Made by a program: the position numbers and the translations under genes
Notes under the pieces: model-generated
Told to the model about the DNA's origin: nothing
The model's database searches: none
What the model saw: the letters and a program-made list of their open reading frames with translations, nothing else
Source of the DNA: Kordiimonadaceae bacterium
Lineage (GTDB): Bacteria > Pseudomonadota > Alphaproteobacteria > Sphingomonadales > Emcibacteraceae
Length of the DNA stretch: 48,683 nucleotides
Assembly (NCBI GenBank): GCA_024236295.1
Contig: JACKKT010000015.1
Location: 1-48,683 of the forward strand
Reading direction: 5' to 3'
In this document: positions 7,933 to 16,863 of the stretch, piece by piece
Layout of the letters: every line of letters begins with the position of its first letter
Numbering within the stretch: the stretch's first letter is position 1

Positions 7933-8469
7933 CTATAGATCATTAATGGTCATGTCCGGTCGCTTCCACCATGGAATTTCGGGACCGCCGTAATGTTCCG
8001 TTGATATGGCTTTATCCGGATCACCCGTAAAAATAACGGTGTTTGTTGGCGTTTCTTCAATTTCAACACGATTACAGCGCATGTCAATGCCGTCACTTTT
8101 AAGAAAGGCATTAATTTTGGCATAAAAACACGCAGCCAGTATTTCCGTCGTCGGATCTCCCGGAGTTATTAAAAGATGCGGCAGGTTTTCAGGTTCATTT
8201 TCCTTAAAATAATCAAGCAGGGGGTCAAGATTGCTCAGCTGCATACTATGATCAACCGCGTTATCAATCCAGTTATGCCAGGTGCTTTTTAAAGTACTGA
8301 ACCCGTTATTCATATTAAGATTACCGTCAAGTGGCATATCCGAATTGCCAACCAGATAAACTTTGACATATTCGTTATGGCCATGCGGCACAAAACACTT
8401 GCTGTTTTTCAGATTAAACAGCCGGTGGCTCATGCAATATCGTCGTGTAAAACAAATCTCAAACATCAT
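7933..8469 (-). CDS. 6-pyruvoyl-tetrahydropterin synthase/QueD-family protein
   Basis: A 178-residue T-fold enzyme. The zinc ligands are His15 (MSHRLFN), His29 and His31 (PHGHNE), with the catalytic cysteine Cys25 four residues before His29. Asp73-His74 (AVDHSMQL) supply the catalytic dyad, PTTEILAACFYAKI matches the family helix, and a late Glu (VEIEETPTNT) fits the pterin anchor. Family members convert dihydroneopterin triphosphate to 6-pyruvoyl- or 6-carboxy-tetrahydropterin. It is longer than E. coli QueD (about 120) because of a bulge between the motifs and a C-terminal tail PEIPWWKRPDMTINDL. The site after HGHN is Glu where Tyr, Trp or Phe is common. It is followed by the pteridine-reductase-like SDR, suggesting a pterin pathway rather than queuosine. 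Confidence 0.8.
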   Translation of the reverse strand: MMFEICFTRRYCMSHRLFNLKNSKCFVPHGHNEYVKVYLVGNSDMPLDGNLNMNNGFSTLKSTWHNWIDNAVDHSMQLSNLDPLLDYFKENEPENLPHLLITPGDPTTEILAACFYAKINAFLKSDGIDMRCNRVEIEETPTNTVIFTGDPDKAISTEHYGGPEIPWWKRPDMTINDL

Positions 8470-8502
8470 GATGCGCTTGATACAGAAGGAAAAGCAAAGA
8501 GT

Positions 8503-9195
8503 CTAGCTATTTCCCATACTGTACCCACCATTTTCAGTGATAATTATTTTTGCATCTGACGGGTTCTTTTCTATTTTCTGCCGAAGTCGGTATATATGGG
8601 TCTCTAACGTATGAGTGGTAACATTAGAATTATATCCCCATACTTCATTCAGCATTTTCTCCCTCGAGATGGTTGCCCCATCGGCCCTTTTCAGGAATTT
8701 AAGGATAGCCGTTTCCTTTTCTGTTAGCCTGATCTTTTCTTCCGTATCCTTATCCGTCAGCATTTTCTCTCCCGGTTTAAACATATAGTGACCAATGGGA
8801 TAGCTGGCATCCTCACTGATAAGATGCTGGCGCAGATGTGCTCGGATACGGGCAAGCAACACGCCAAACTTAAAAGGTTTTGTTACATAATCATTTGCAC
8901 CGGCATCTAGACCAAGTATGGTATCGGCTTCCGATGCATTGGCTGTCAGCATAATTATCGGTGTGCTGACACCGCTTTTTCGCATCATCCGGCAAACTTC
9001 CCGGCCATCAATATCCGGCATGCCGACATCAAGAATAATAAGATCAAAATCTTTGGTCTTAACAGCGTCAAGGCCGCATTTTCCGTTACTACACTGAACT
9101 GTTTTAAATTCTTCGTGAAACGACAACTGCATCGCCAGATTTTCACGAAGATCATCGTCATCATCAACAAGCAGAATGGTATAGGTGTGGCTCAT
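8503..9195 (-). CDS. OmpR-family response regulator (CenR-like)
   Basis: A 230-residue two-domain regulator. The receiver domain has the acidic pocket DDDDD at 11-15, the phosphoacceptor Asp56 (LIILDVGMPD) and Lys106 (DYVTKPF). The C-terminal winged helix shows RLTEKETAILKFL and NEVWGYNSNVTTHTLETHIYRLRQKIE. This last stretch closely resembles the alphaproteobacterial CenR-type regulators, from memory of that family, so control of envelope functions is possible. No histidine kinase lies nearby. It is separated by 33 bases from the pterin-synthase-like gene on the same strand, and is divergent from ribA. Confidence 0.9.
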   Translation of the reverse strand: MSHTYTILLVDDDDDLRENLAMQLSFHEEFKTVQCSNGKCGLDAVKTKDFDLIILDVGMPDIDGREVCRMMRKSGVSTPIIMLTANASEADTILGLDAGANDYVTKPFKFGVLLARIRAHLRQHLISEDASYPIGHYMFKPGEKMLTDKDTEEKIRLTEKETAILKFLKRADGATISREKMLNEVWGYNSNVTTHTLETHIYRLRQKIEKNPSDAKIIITENGGYSMGNS

Positions 9196-9281
9196 GCGTC
9201 TTTCTCTGTTAAAACACTTAACTTAATATTATATAAGTCGTATAACCAATATCAAAATAAATAAAGGCAATTGAGAGCACA

Positions 9282-10391
9282 GTGGATAACAATTCCGTGA
9301 TCAATCAGAAACTTATATCCGTCGAGAGAGCAGCATCAGAACTGCGGCGTGGCGGTAGTGTATTAATCACAGACGGTTCACTTGCCCATATGGTAACCTC
9401 CGCAGAATTAATTACTGATAACAGACTTGATAAGTTTGCAAATCTATCAAAAGAGAATCCTCTGGTCGGCCTAACCTATAATCGGGCCAATATTCTTAAA
9501 ATATCCCCGCGATCTGGTGATGTGGCCCTTGTGAAAATCAAGGATTATATGGACAGCGGCGTTATTTCATCAATGGCTGATCCTGCGGATGATCTGCGGC
9601 ATATCATGCAGGGTCCATTTCAGGTATCCGACGTCCGGCCCGGCAAAATTCATGATGCCGGAATTAAGTTATGTAAAATTGCAAAATTATTGCCCGCTGC
9701 TATTTTTAGCGGGCCAATTGAAAATTGGCACGCGCTGGCGGCGCAAAATAATATTCTTTGTCTGGACGCAGAAGATATTCTTAATCACAATATTTGTGAA
9801 GCCTTGTCCCTGAATATTATTACATCGGCAAAAGTCCCCCTTGCCGGGGCCGAAAATGCAACGATGGTTGCTTTTAGGCCCGATGACGGCGGTACCGAAC
9901 ATTTTGCAATTATCATTGGCGACCCAAAACGCAATCAGGCGGTTCTTACTCGAATTCATTCTGAATGTTTTACAGGTGATTTGCTCGGTTCCCTAAAATG
10001 CGACTGCGGGGAACAAATGCGCGGTGCCATAAAATATATGAGCGATGAGGGTGGTGGTATCCTTCTCTATCTTGCACAGGAAGGGAGAGGCATTGGCTTG
10101 ATTAATAAACTGCGGGCATACCATCTTCAGGATCAGGGATTTGATACGGTAGATGCCAATGAACGTCTTGGTTTTTTAAGTGACGAACGAATTTTTGAGC
10201 CCGCAGCAGAAATGCTAAAAAAAATGGGCTATGGCAAAGTAAGACTGTTGACCAATAATCCGGATAAAGTTGCCGGTCTTGAGGCATGTGGCATTGAAGT
10301 GACCGAAAGAGTGCCACACAAATTTCCGTCAAACACCCACAATGATCTTTATCTTAAGACAAAAAAGAAACGATCCGGCCACCTGCTTTAA
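9282..10391 (+). CDS. ribA: GTP cyclohydrolase II with N-terminal extension
   Basis: A 369-residue RibA, which opens GTP to the pyrimidine precursor of riboflavin. The cyclohydrolase domain fills about 195-365: zinc cysteines Cys229, Cys240 and Cys242 (ECFTGDLLGSLKCDC), the GTP motif LAQEGRGIGLINKLRAYHLQ, and DTVDANERLGF. The first 190 residues are an additional domain lacking the DHBP-synthase (RibB) active-site signature, and extended RibA proteins of this size are usual in alphaproteobacteria. The start is GTG 9282 after a GAGAG box. No FMN riboswitch fits in the 86-base leader. The last four bases overlap the convergent exporter gene. Confidence 0.92.
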   Translation: MDNNSVINQKLISVERAASELRRGGSVLITDGSLAHMVTSAELITDNRLDKFANLSKENPLVGLTYNRANILKISPRSGDVALVKIKDYMDSGVISSMADPADDLRHIMQGPFQVSDVRPGKIHDAGIKLCKIAKLLPAAIFSGPIENWHALAAQNNILCLDAEDILNHNICEALSLNIITSAKVPLAGAENATMVAFRPDDGGTEHFAIIIGDPKRNQAVLTRIHSECFTGDLLGSLKCDCGEQMRGAIKYMSDEGGGILLYLAQEGRGIGLINKLRAYHLQDQGFDTVDANERLGFLSDERIFEPAAEMLKKMGYGKVRLLTNNPDKVAGLEACGIEVTERVPHKFPSNTHNDLYLKTKKKRSGHLL

Positions 10392-11251
10392 CCAATGCCG
10401 ATCAGGATAAAGCCGGCTGCAGACAAAAGAAAGCCGAGCTTTTGTTTGCAATCAAGCCGTTCGCCAAATAACAGATAGGACATAAGAAGCAAAAAGAACA
10501 TATCCAGAGAAAAAATGGTGACGACAATACTGCCCGGTCCGCTTTCAAGTGCTTTGACATAAAAATATAACCCGGCATAGGATACCGTTCCAGTAAAGCC
10601 GCCAACCGCCATTACCTTAGCTTTGGTGACCTTTCCCGACCAGGGGTTTTTATTCTTTCTGATAAGGCTAAGCATAAAAAATAAGGCACAATAGCCGTAG
10701 GCAAGCGCTAAAATTACAGGGCTAGACAGATCCAATTCATTGGCAACTTTAAGGCCGCCATTTCGAAATGCGAGCAATAGCATGCAGATTAACATAATTA
10801 AAAACCATGTCCGGTTTGCCGGTCTTCTGTTCTTCCCTAAATTGAGATTAACCACCACCATCGCCGCCAGAAATGAACTTATCCCCAAAAACTCGATAGG
10901 CCCGAGAACTTCCCCGTAATAAAGGGCGGAAATCAGAATAACGATAACAATGTTGGCTTTTGCAAAGGCTGCTGAGAGTCCGGCAGGCCCACGGCGAAGA
11001 CCGTGCGAAAAAGCAAAATTACCTCCCGCTGAACCAAGCCCCACCAGCAGTGCCATAATGTGGTAGATCCAAATTTTTGTCGCTCCGATATCATCGAAAC
11101 CTTCTATAAGAAAACAAAGTGCCCCAACAGAATAAAGTCCGGCAAAATAATAGACCTCATCACCATTATTATGGGCATTCCATTTAAAAAGAAGCCCGCC
11201 GATTCCGAACATAAAAGCTCCGAGCAGGGCTTCAATTATATAAAATTCCAC
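10388..11251 (-). CDS. EamA/DMT-superfamily membrane transporter
   Basis: A 287-residue protein with about ten hydrophobic segments in two repeats, each ending in the typical EamA signature (GPIEFLGISSFLAAMVVVNL and, at the end, KQKLGFLLSAAGFILIGIG). Such carriers export or take up small metabolites, and the substrate cannot be read from sequence. It starts at GTG 11251, seven bases after the fdsA stop, so it is the last gene of the formaldehyde/formate operon. Whether it has a role there, for instance moving an intermediate, is unknown. Confidence 0.82.
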   Translation of the reverse strand: MEFYIIEALLGAFMFGIGGLLFKWNAHNNGDEVYYFAGLYSVGALCFLIEGFDDIGATKIWIYHIMALLVGLGSAGGNFAFSHGLRRGPAGLSAAFAKANIVIVILISALYYGEVLGPIEFLGISSFLAAMVVVNLNLGKNRRPANRTWFLIMLICMLLLAFRNGGLKVANELDLSSPVILALAYGYCALFFMLSLIRKNKNPWSGKVTKAKVMAVGGFTGTVSYAGLYFYVKALESGPGSIVVTIFSLDMFFLLLMSYLLFGERLDCKQKLGFLLSAAGFILIGIG

Positions 11252-11257
11252 CGAATA

Positions 11258-14062
11258 TTATTCCGCAATATGTCGGGTGGCGGCTGAAAATTCATCAAAG
11301 TCCTCCTGCCAATCCGATTTATGGTTACTTCGGTGAACCTGTACAGCGGTTACCTTATATTCCGGGCAGGATGTCGCCCAATCTGAATTGTCCGTGGTGA
11401 CAATATTGGCGCCCGAATCCGGCATATGAAATGTGGTATAAACCACACCCGGCTGCATTCGGTCTGTGACCTTTGCTTCAAGAACCGTATTCCCCATGCG
11501 GCTTTCGATCATCACCAAATCCCCATCTACAATTCCCCGAAGCTCGGCATCATGCGGGTGGATATCAAGCGTATCCTTATCATGCCAGATATTATTTTTG
11601 GTTCTGCGGGTTTGTGCCCCCACATTATACTGGCTTAAAATCCGTCCCGTGGTAAGGATTAGCGGGAAACGCCGGCTGGTTCGCTCAGTGGTCGGCACAT
11701 ATTCCGTGACGATAAAGTTGCCTTTACCACGTACAAATTCACCAATATGCATGATTGGTGTCCCTGCAGGTGCCTTTTCATTGCAAGGCCACTGGATCGA
11801 TCCCTTTTCATCAAGATAATCAAAACAGACATTGGTAAAAGTCGGGGTCAGTCGCGCGATTTCATCCATAATTTCAGAGGCCTGATTATAATGCATATCA
11901 TACCCCATGGCACGGCCAAGACGGCAGGCAATTTCCCATTCATCCATACCGTTAAGCGGTGCCATGACCGGGCGGACCCGGCTGATCCGACGCTCGGCAT
12001 TGATAAAGGTTCCATCCTTTTCAAGGAAAGATGTACCAGGGAAAAACACATGGGCGAATCTTGCCGTCTCGTTCAGGAATAAATCCTGAACAATCAGCAA
12101 ATCAAGGGCGGACAAAGCCGCTTCCACATGGTGGGTATTGGGGTCAGACTGGGCGACATCCTCTCCCTGAATATACATGGCCTTATATTTACCCTCTACC
12201 GCCGCATCAAACATATTGGGAATGCGGTAGCCGGGAACCGGATCAAGCGCCACGCCCCAGTCTTTTTCAAAAGTTGTCCGGACGGCATCGTCACTCACCG
12301 GGCGATAGCCCGGAAGCTCATGCGGAAACGAACCCATATCACAGGATCCCTGCACATTATTTTGTCCCCGAAGCGGATTGATGCCAACACCGCTGGCACC
12401 GATATTGCCAGTCGCCATTGCCAGGTTGGCCATACCGATCACCATGGTGGATCCTTGTGAATGTTCGGTAACCCCAAGGCCGTAATAAATCGCCGCTCTG
12501 CCACCCGTAGCATAAAGTCGTGCCGCAGCGCGGATATCTTCTGCCGGGACTCCTGTATATTTTTCAACGGTTTCCGGGCTATTGACCGGGTCAATGATAA
12601 AGTTGTGCCAGTCTTTAAAGGCCTGCTTGTCACAGCGCGCATCAATATAATCCTGGTCCATCAGCCCTTCCGTCATCACCACATGAGCGAGCGCATTAAT
12701 CATTGCAACATTGGTCCCTGGAAGTAGCGGCAAATGATAATCCGCTTTTACGTGGGGTGATTTGACTAGACCGGTTTTACGGGGATCAATAACGATAAGC
12801 TTTGCCCCCTGACGAAGTCGTCTTTTCATCTGACTGGCAAAAACCGGATGGGCATCCGGCGGATTTGCCCCAATAACCATAATCACATCAGCATCCATCA
12901 CACTGTCAAAGGTTTGGGTCCCCGCTGAGGTACCTAATGTTACCTTAAGCCCATATCCTGTTGGGGAATGACAAACACGTGCACAGGTATCGACATTGTT
13001 ATTCTGGAACGCCGCACGGATCAGCTTTTGCACAACAAAAACTTCCTCATTGGTGCAGCGCGATGATGTAATGCCGCCAATTGATTTTCGGCCATGCTGC
13101 TTTTGAATATCCATAAGCCGCATTGCTGCATAGTTGATGGCTTCGTCCCAGCCAACTTTTTTCCATGGATCTGTTATGTTCTCACGGATCATCGGGCTCA
13201 AAATACGGTCTTCATGGATAGCATAATCCCAGGCAAACCGCCCTTTTACACATGAATGCCCGTGATTGGCCTGACCATCTTTCCAGGGCATCATCCGGAC
13301 AACTTTGTCGTCTTTGAGTTCTGCCTTAAAACCGCAGCCAACACCACAATAGGCACAGGTTGTTATCACACTCTGGTCCGGTTTTCCAATTTCAGCCGTC
13401 CGTTTTTCAAACAGGCTGTCTGTCGGGCATGCCTGGACGCAGGCGCCGCAGGATACACAGTCGGATTCAAGAAAGGATTGAGCGGTCCCGGCTGAAATTT
13501 TACTGTCAAAGCCCCGGCCATCAATGGTAAGGGCAAATGTTCCTTGCACTTCTTCACAGGCCCGAACGCAACGTGCACATAATATGCATTTGGCCGGATC
13601 AAAGCTGAAATAAGGATTGCTGTCATCAATTATTGATTTCAGATGATTGTGACCGGTTTTGCCATAGCGGTTTTCCTTCAACCCGACGAGCTTCGCCATA
13701 TCATGCATCGGACTGTCCTCATCGGGATGATCGGATAAATAAAGCTCCATAATGCCCCGGCGGATTTTTATGAGTCTGTCCGAAGTTGTCTTAACCGACA
13801 TGTCCTGCGCGACAGGTGTAGTACAGGAGGCCGGTGTGCCCCTCATTCCCTCTATTTCCACGAGACACAAACGGCAAGAGCCATATTCTTTCATGCAGTC
13901 ACTGGCACACAGGCTGGGGATTTCACAGTCAATTTCACGGGCAGCCCGCATGACCGATGTACCCGCCGGCACTGTTACTTTTTTGCCATCAATGGATAAC
14001 TCAACCGATTTTTCAGAAATCTTTTTCGGTGTCCCGTAATCTTTTTCAATAATCAGGGTCAT
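11258..14062 (-). CDS. fdsA: NAD-dependent formate dehydrogenase alpha subunit (molybdopterin, Fe-S)
   Basis: A 934-residue catalytic subunit that oxidises formate to CO2 at a molybdopterin-guanine centre. The N-terminal [2Fe-2S] ligands are Cys52, Cys63, Cys66 and Cys80. Two ferredoxin-type CxxCxxCxxxC sets start at Cys159 and Cys202, and a fourth cluster uses Cys236, Cys239, Cys243 and Cys271. The active-site pair is Cys364-His365 (CARVCHSPTG); it is cysteine, not selenocysteine. The C-terminal molydopterin-binding domain ends the protein. It is odd that His112-Pro113 is followed by DEDSPMHDMA with no cysteine, so the HxxxCxxCxxxxxC cluster of related FdsA and NuoG proteins is missing. fdsB lies four bases upstream. 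The chaperone genes fdsC and fdsD often seen after fdsA are absent. Confidence 0.93.
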   Translation of the reverse strand: MTLIIEKDYGTPKKISEKSVELSIDGKKVTVPAGTSVMRAAREIDCEIPSLCASDCMKEYGSCRLCLVEIEGMRGTPASCTTPVAQDMSVKTTSDRLIKIRRGIMELYLSDHPDEDSPMHDMAKLVGLKENRYGKTGHNHLKSIIDDSNPYFSFDPAKCILCARCVRACEEVQGTFALTIDGRGFDSKISAGTAQSFLESDCVSCGACVQACPTDSLFEKRTAEIGKPDQSVITTCAYCGVGCGFKAELKDDKVVRMMPWKDGQANHGHSCVKGRFAWDYAIHEDRILSPMIRENITDPWKKVGWDEAINYAAMRLMDIQKQHGRKSIGGITSSRCTNEEVFVVQKLIRAAFQNNNVDTCARVCHSPTGYGLKVTLGTSAGTQTFDSVMDADVIMVIGANPPDAHPVFASQMKRRLRQGAKLIVIDPRKTGLVKSPHVKADYHLPLLPGTNVAMINALAHVVMTEGLMDQDYIDARCDKQAFKDWHNFIIDPVNSPETVEKYTGVPAEDIRAAARLYATGGRAAIYYGLGVTEHSQGSTMVIGMANLAMATGNIGASGVGINPLRGQNNVQGSCDMGSFPHELPGYRPVSDDAVRTTFEKDWGVALDPVPGYRIPNMFDAAVEGKYKAMYIQGEDVAQSDPNTHHVEAALSALDLLIVQDLFLNETARFAHVFFPGTSFLEKDGTFINAERRISRVRPVMAPLNGMDEWEIACRLGRAMGYDMHYNQASEIMDEIARLTPTFTNVCFDYLDEKGSIQWPCNEKAPAGTPIMHIGEFVRGKGNFIVTEYVPTTERTSRRFPLILTTGRILSQYNVGAQTRRTKNNIWHDKDTLDIHPHDAELRGIVDGDLVMIESRMGNTVLEAKVTDRMQPGVVYTTFHMPDSGANIVTTDNSDWATSCPEYKVTAVQVHRSNHKSDWQEDFDEFSAATRHIAE

Positions 14063-14066
14063 ATCT

Positions 14067-15560
14067 TTAATCCTTAAAATCCTCGGGCCAGTTTTTCATT
14101 GCTGACTTGACCGGAATTGGTGTCATTCCCCCCATAGCACATAAAGATGAAGTGTCCATTAATTCACAAAGTTCTTCAACCAATACATAATTACCCGCTT
14201 CAAGCTGTTCTGCCCCCCGGGTGGAACCAATTCTACACGGAGTACATTTACCGCAACTTTCAATCGTGCAAAACTCAAAGGCGAATTTTGCCTGGGCTTT
14301 CATGTCTGCCGTTTGGTCAAAGACAACTATTCCACCATGTCCAAGAACAGCACCGGCCTCAGAAAAAGCCTCATAGTCAAGGGGAAGGTTAAAGTTGTCC
14401 GGTGCCAGATACGCCCCAAGCGGACCGCCAACCTGAACAGCTTTGATCGGTTTCCCGCTATATGTGCCACCGCCGAAGTCATTAATCATATCACCAAGGG
14501 TTATGCCAAATGCCTTTTCCACAAGACCACCTCGCCTGATATTGCCCGCAAGTTGAAATGCTATTGTACCACGAGAGCGGCCAATTCCGAAATCTTTATA
14601 ATATTCGCCCCCACGGGCAAGAATAATCGGGACACTGGCCAGTGAAATGACATTATTGATCACTGTCGGTTTACCAAATAACCCTTCGTGAGCCGGCAAG
14701 GGCGGTTTGGCCCGAACCATCCCGCGTTTTCCCTCAAGACTTTCAAGCATGGCCGTTTCTTCGCCGCAAACATAGGACCCCGCGCCAATGCGCACTTCTA
14801 TATCAAAGGCTTTGGCACTTCCTTTGATATCATCGCCTAAAAAATTGTGTTCTTTTAAGATACTGATCGCATTATTCAGTATTTCTTTACAAAGCGGATA
14901 TTCACTTCTTAAATAAATATATCCTTTGGTCGCCCCAACGGCGATGCCGGCAATGATCATGCCTTCCATCAGACAAAATGGATCACTTTCCATTAGTATC
15001 CGGTCAGAAAATGTGCCGCTGTCGCCTTCATCGGCGTTGCAGCAGATATATTTCTGGTCGGCTTTTGTCTCATAAACGGTTTTCCATTTGATACCCGTTG
15101 GAAAAGCGGCACCACCACGGCCACGAAGACCTGACGTCATGACGTCATCAATAATTTCTTTTCCAGACAACTTTAATGCCCTTGAAAGTCCTTCAAATCC
15201 GCCATTTTTAATATAGTCGTCTATTGAAAGCGGGTCTATAAGTCCACAGCGGGCAAAAGTAAGCCGCTCCTGTTTTTTTAAATATTCAATATCTTTTGTC
15301 AGACCATGGCAAAGCGCGTGGTCAGCGCCATGGAGAAATCCGGCCTGATATAAACTATCTACATCTGACACCATTACCGGTCCATAGGCAACTCTTCCCT
15401 TATCCGTTTCAACCTCGACCAATGGTTCAAGATAGGTCATGCCCCAGGTGCCGTTTCTGATCACATTAACCTCTGCCGGCAAGGCGGCAATGGCATTTGC
15501 TACTTCATCTGCCCCCATGGACTGGGATGCCGTATCGCGCGGAACATATATGTTTATCAT
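14067..15560 (-). CDS. fdsB: NAD-dependent formate dehydrogenase beta subunit (NuoF-like, FMN/NAD)
   Basis: A 497-residue diaphorase subunit passing electrons from the Fe-S chain to NAD+. The N-terminal 110 residues form the thioredoxin-like extension seen in FdsB and HoxF, here without a 2Fe-2S cysteine set. The NADH/FMN region is GLRGRGGAAFPTGIKW at about 144-159 and GAGSYVCGEETAMLESLEG at about 258-276. The [4Fe-4S] ligands are in ESCGKCTPCRIGS, with a further Cys about 40 residues later (SLCAMGG). It overlaps fdsG by four bases (ATGA), so translation is coupled, and fdsA follows after six bases. Confidence 0.94.
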   Translation of the reverse strand: MINIYVPRDTASQSMGADEVANAIAALPAEVNVIRNGTWGMTYLEPLVEVETDKGRVAYGPVMVSDVDSLYQAGFLHGADHALCHGLTKDIEYLKKQERLTFARCGLIDPLSIDDYIKNGGFEGLSRALKLSGKEIIDDVMTSGLRGRGGAAFPTGIKWKTVYETKADQKYICCNADEGDSGTFSDRILMESDPFCLMEGMIIAGIAVGATKGYIYLRSEYPLCKEILNNAISILKEHNFLGDDIKGSAKAFDIEVRIGAGSYVCGEETAMLESLEGKRGMVRAKPPLPAHEGLFGKPTVINNVISLASVPIILARGGEYYKDFGIGRSRGTIAFQLAGNIRRGGLVEKAFGITLGDMINDFGGGTYSGKPIKAVQVGGPLGAYLAPDNFNLPLDYEAFSEAGAVLGHGGIVVFDQTADMKAQAKFAFEFCTIESCGKCTPCRIGSTRGAEQLEAGNYVLVEELCELMDTSSLCAMGGMTPIPVKSAMKNWPEDFKD

Positions 15561-16012
15561 TGTCCGCCCCCCGATTTTAACAACTTTTCAAAGTTGTCTT
15601 TGCTGGCCCGTGGTAATAATTTTCCATTTATTTCTATATTGGGGGATAAGGCACAGTTGCCAAAGCAATAAACCGCTTCAACACTGTATTCATCATTATT
15701 TTCACCAACGTCAAGCCCGAGCAATGCTTTTACCTGTTCAGTTAATTGGCGGCTTCCCATGGCCTGACAGGCCTCCGCCTGACAAATACGAACCACAGTC
15801 CGCCCGCCGGGAGCGGTTTTAAAATCATGATAATAGCTGATGACGCCATGAACTTCAGCGCGGGAAATATTAAAACCCTCCGCCATTAAATTCACCGCCT
15901 CCTTCGGGACATAACCATAAACATGCTGCAATGCATGCAGACATTCCAGCAGACCGCCCTGAATGTTTATATAACAATCAATAATTTCTTTTGCTTTATC
16001 CAAGTCGGCCAT
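15557..16012 (-). CDS. fdsG: NAD-dependent formate dehydrogenase gamma subunit (NuoE-like, 2Fe-2S)
   Basis: A 151-residue thioredoxin-fold ferredoxin subunit. The four [2Fe-2S] ligands follow the NuoE pattern: two in RICQAEACQAMG and two in YCFGNCALSP. The N-terminal helix bundle (LLECLHALQHVYGYVPKEAVNLMAEG) is the family's standard one. It passes electrons inside the FdsGBA complex in the cytoplasm. It sits nine bases after fghA and overlaps fdsB. Confidence 0.93.
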   Translation of the reverse strand: MADLDKAKEIIDCYINIQGGLLECLHALQHVYGYVPKEAVNLMAEGFNISRAEVHGVISYYHDFKTAPGGRTVVRICQAEACQAMGSRQLTEQVKALLGLDVGENNDEYSVEAVYCFGNCALSPNIEINGKLLPRASKDNFEKLLKSGGGQ

Positions 16013-16021
16013 CTGGCTTTC

Positions 16022-16861
16022 CTATCCTAATATAGCGGCATGATGCCTTAAGTGATCATCCACAAAGGTTGAAATAAAGAAATACCCATGATCATAGCCT
16101 TTGTGACGCCGCAATGTCAGCTTCTGGTTCATTTCTTTGCAGACATCCTCAAACTTTTCAGGCATAAGTTGGCTTTCTAGAAACGGGTCATTAAGCCCCT
16201 GATCGATAAGGATTTCCGGACTTTCCACCATGACATGCCCTGCTTTTAGTAATGCACAGGCATCATAGTTGGCCCAACTTTCGTGATTATCACCAAGATA
16301 TTTTCCAAATGCTTTATGGCCCCAAGGGCAGTTCATCGGATTGACTATCGGCGCAAAGGCAGAAACTGACTTAAACTTATCCCTGTTTTTAAGATAAATC
16401 GTCAGCGCGCCATGACCACCCATTGAATGACCGAAAATGCCGATACGTTCAGGATCAACTGGAAATTCTCCCAAAACCGTATTAAATAATTCATCGGTAA
16501 TATAACTATACATATTAAAATGCTCATCCCAGGGTTCCTGCGAGGCGTCAAGATAAAAACCCGCCCCCTTACCAAAATCCCACCCTTCCTCATCGGGAAC
16601 ATGGTCACCGCGAGGTGAAGTATCCGGCGCTATAAGGATTAACCCCAACTGTGCTGCCATTCTGTAGGCACCGGCCTTGGTGGTAAAGTTGTCTTCCGTA
16701 CAGGTAAGCCCGGCCAGATAAAATAGCGCAGGGCATTTTCCTTCAGAAGCTTGAGGCGGCAGAAACACTGAAAAATTCATGTCGCAGCCAACCGTCATTG
16801 CCTTATGGCTGAAATAGCCAACTTTTCCGCCAAAACACCTGTGTTCAGATTTAAGGTCCAT
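16022..16861 (-). CDS. fghA: S-formylglutathione hydrolase
   Basis: A 279-residue esterase-D-type alpha/beta hydrolase that splits S-formylglutathione into formate and glutathione. The nucleophile Ser146 lies in GHSMGGHGAL, and the oxyanion region is LAGLTCTEDNF. The C-terminal QGLNDPF and RRHKGYDHGYFFI supply the Asp and His of the triad. Family proteins are about 275-285 residues, so the length fits. It lies two bases after adhC and nine before fdsG, placing it between its substrate-forming and product-using enzymes. Confidence 0.95.
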   Translation of the reverse strand: MDLKSEHRCFGGKVGYFSHKAMTVGCDMNFSVFLPPQASEGKCPALFYLAGLTCTEDNFTTKAGAYRMAAQLGLILIAPDTSPRGDHVPDEEGWDFGKGAGFYLDASQEPWDEHFNMYSYITDELFNTVLGEFPVDPERIGIFGHSMGGHGALTIYLKNRDKFKSVSAFAPIVNPMNCPWGHKAFGKYLGDNHESWANYDACALLKAGHVMVESPEILIDQGLNDPFLESQLMPEKFEDVCKEMNQKLTLRRHKGYDHGYFFISTFVDDHLRHHAAILG

Positions 16862-16863
16862 AT

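Noticed and set aside
9196..9281. FMN riboswitch before ribA
   Set aside because: The gap is too short and lacks the paired elements of that aptamer.
11426..13495. Many plus-strand frames of 60-117 codons opposite fdsA
   Set aside because: They are antisense shadows of a well-defined gene, with no ribosome-binding sites or recognisable domains and odd composition.
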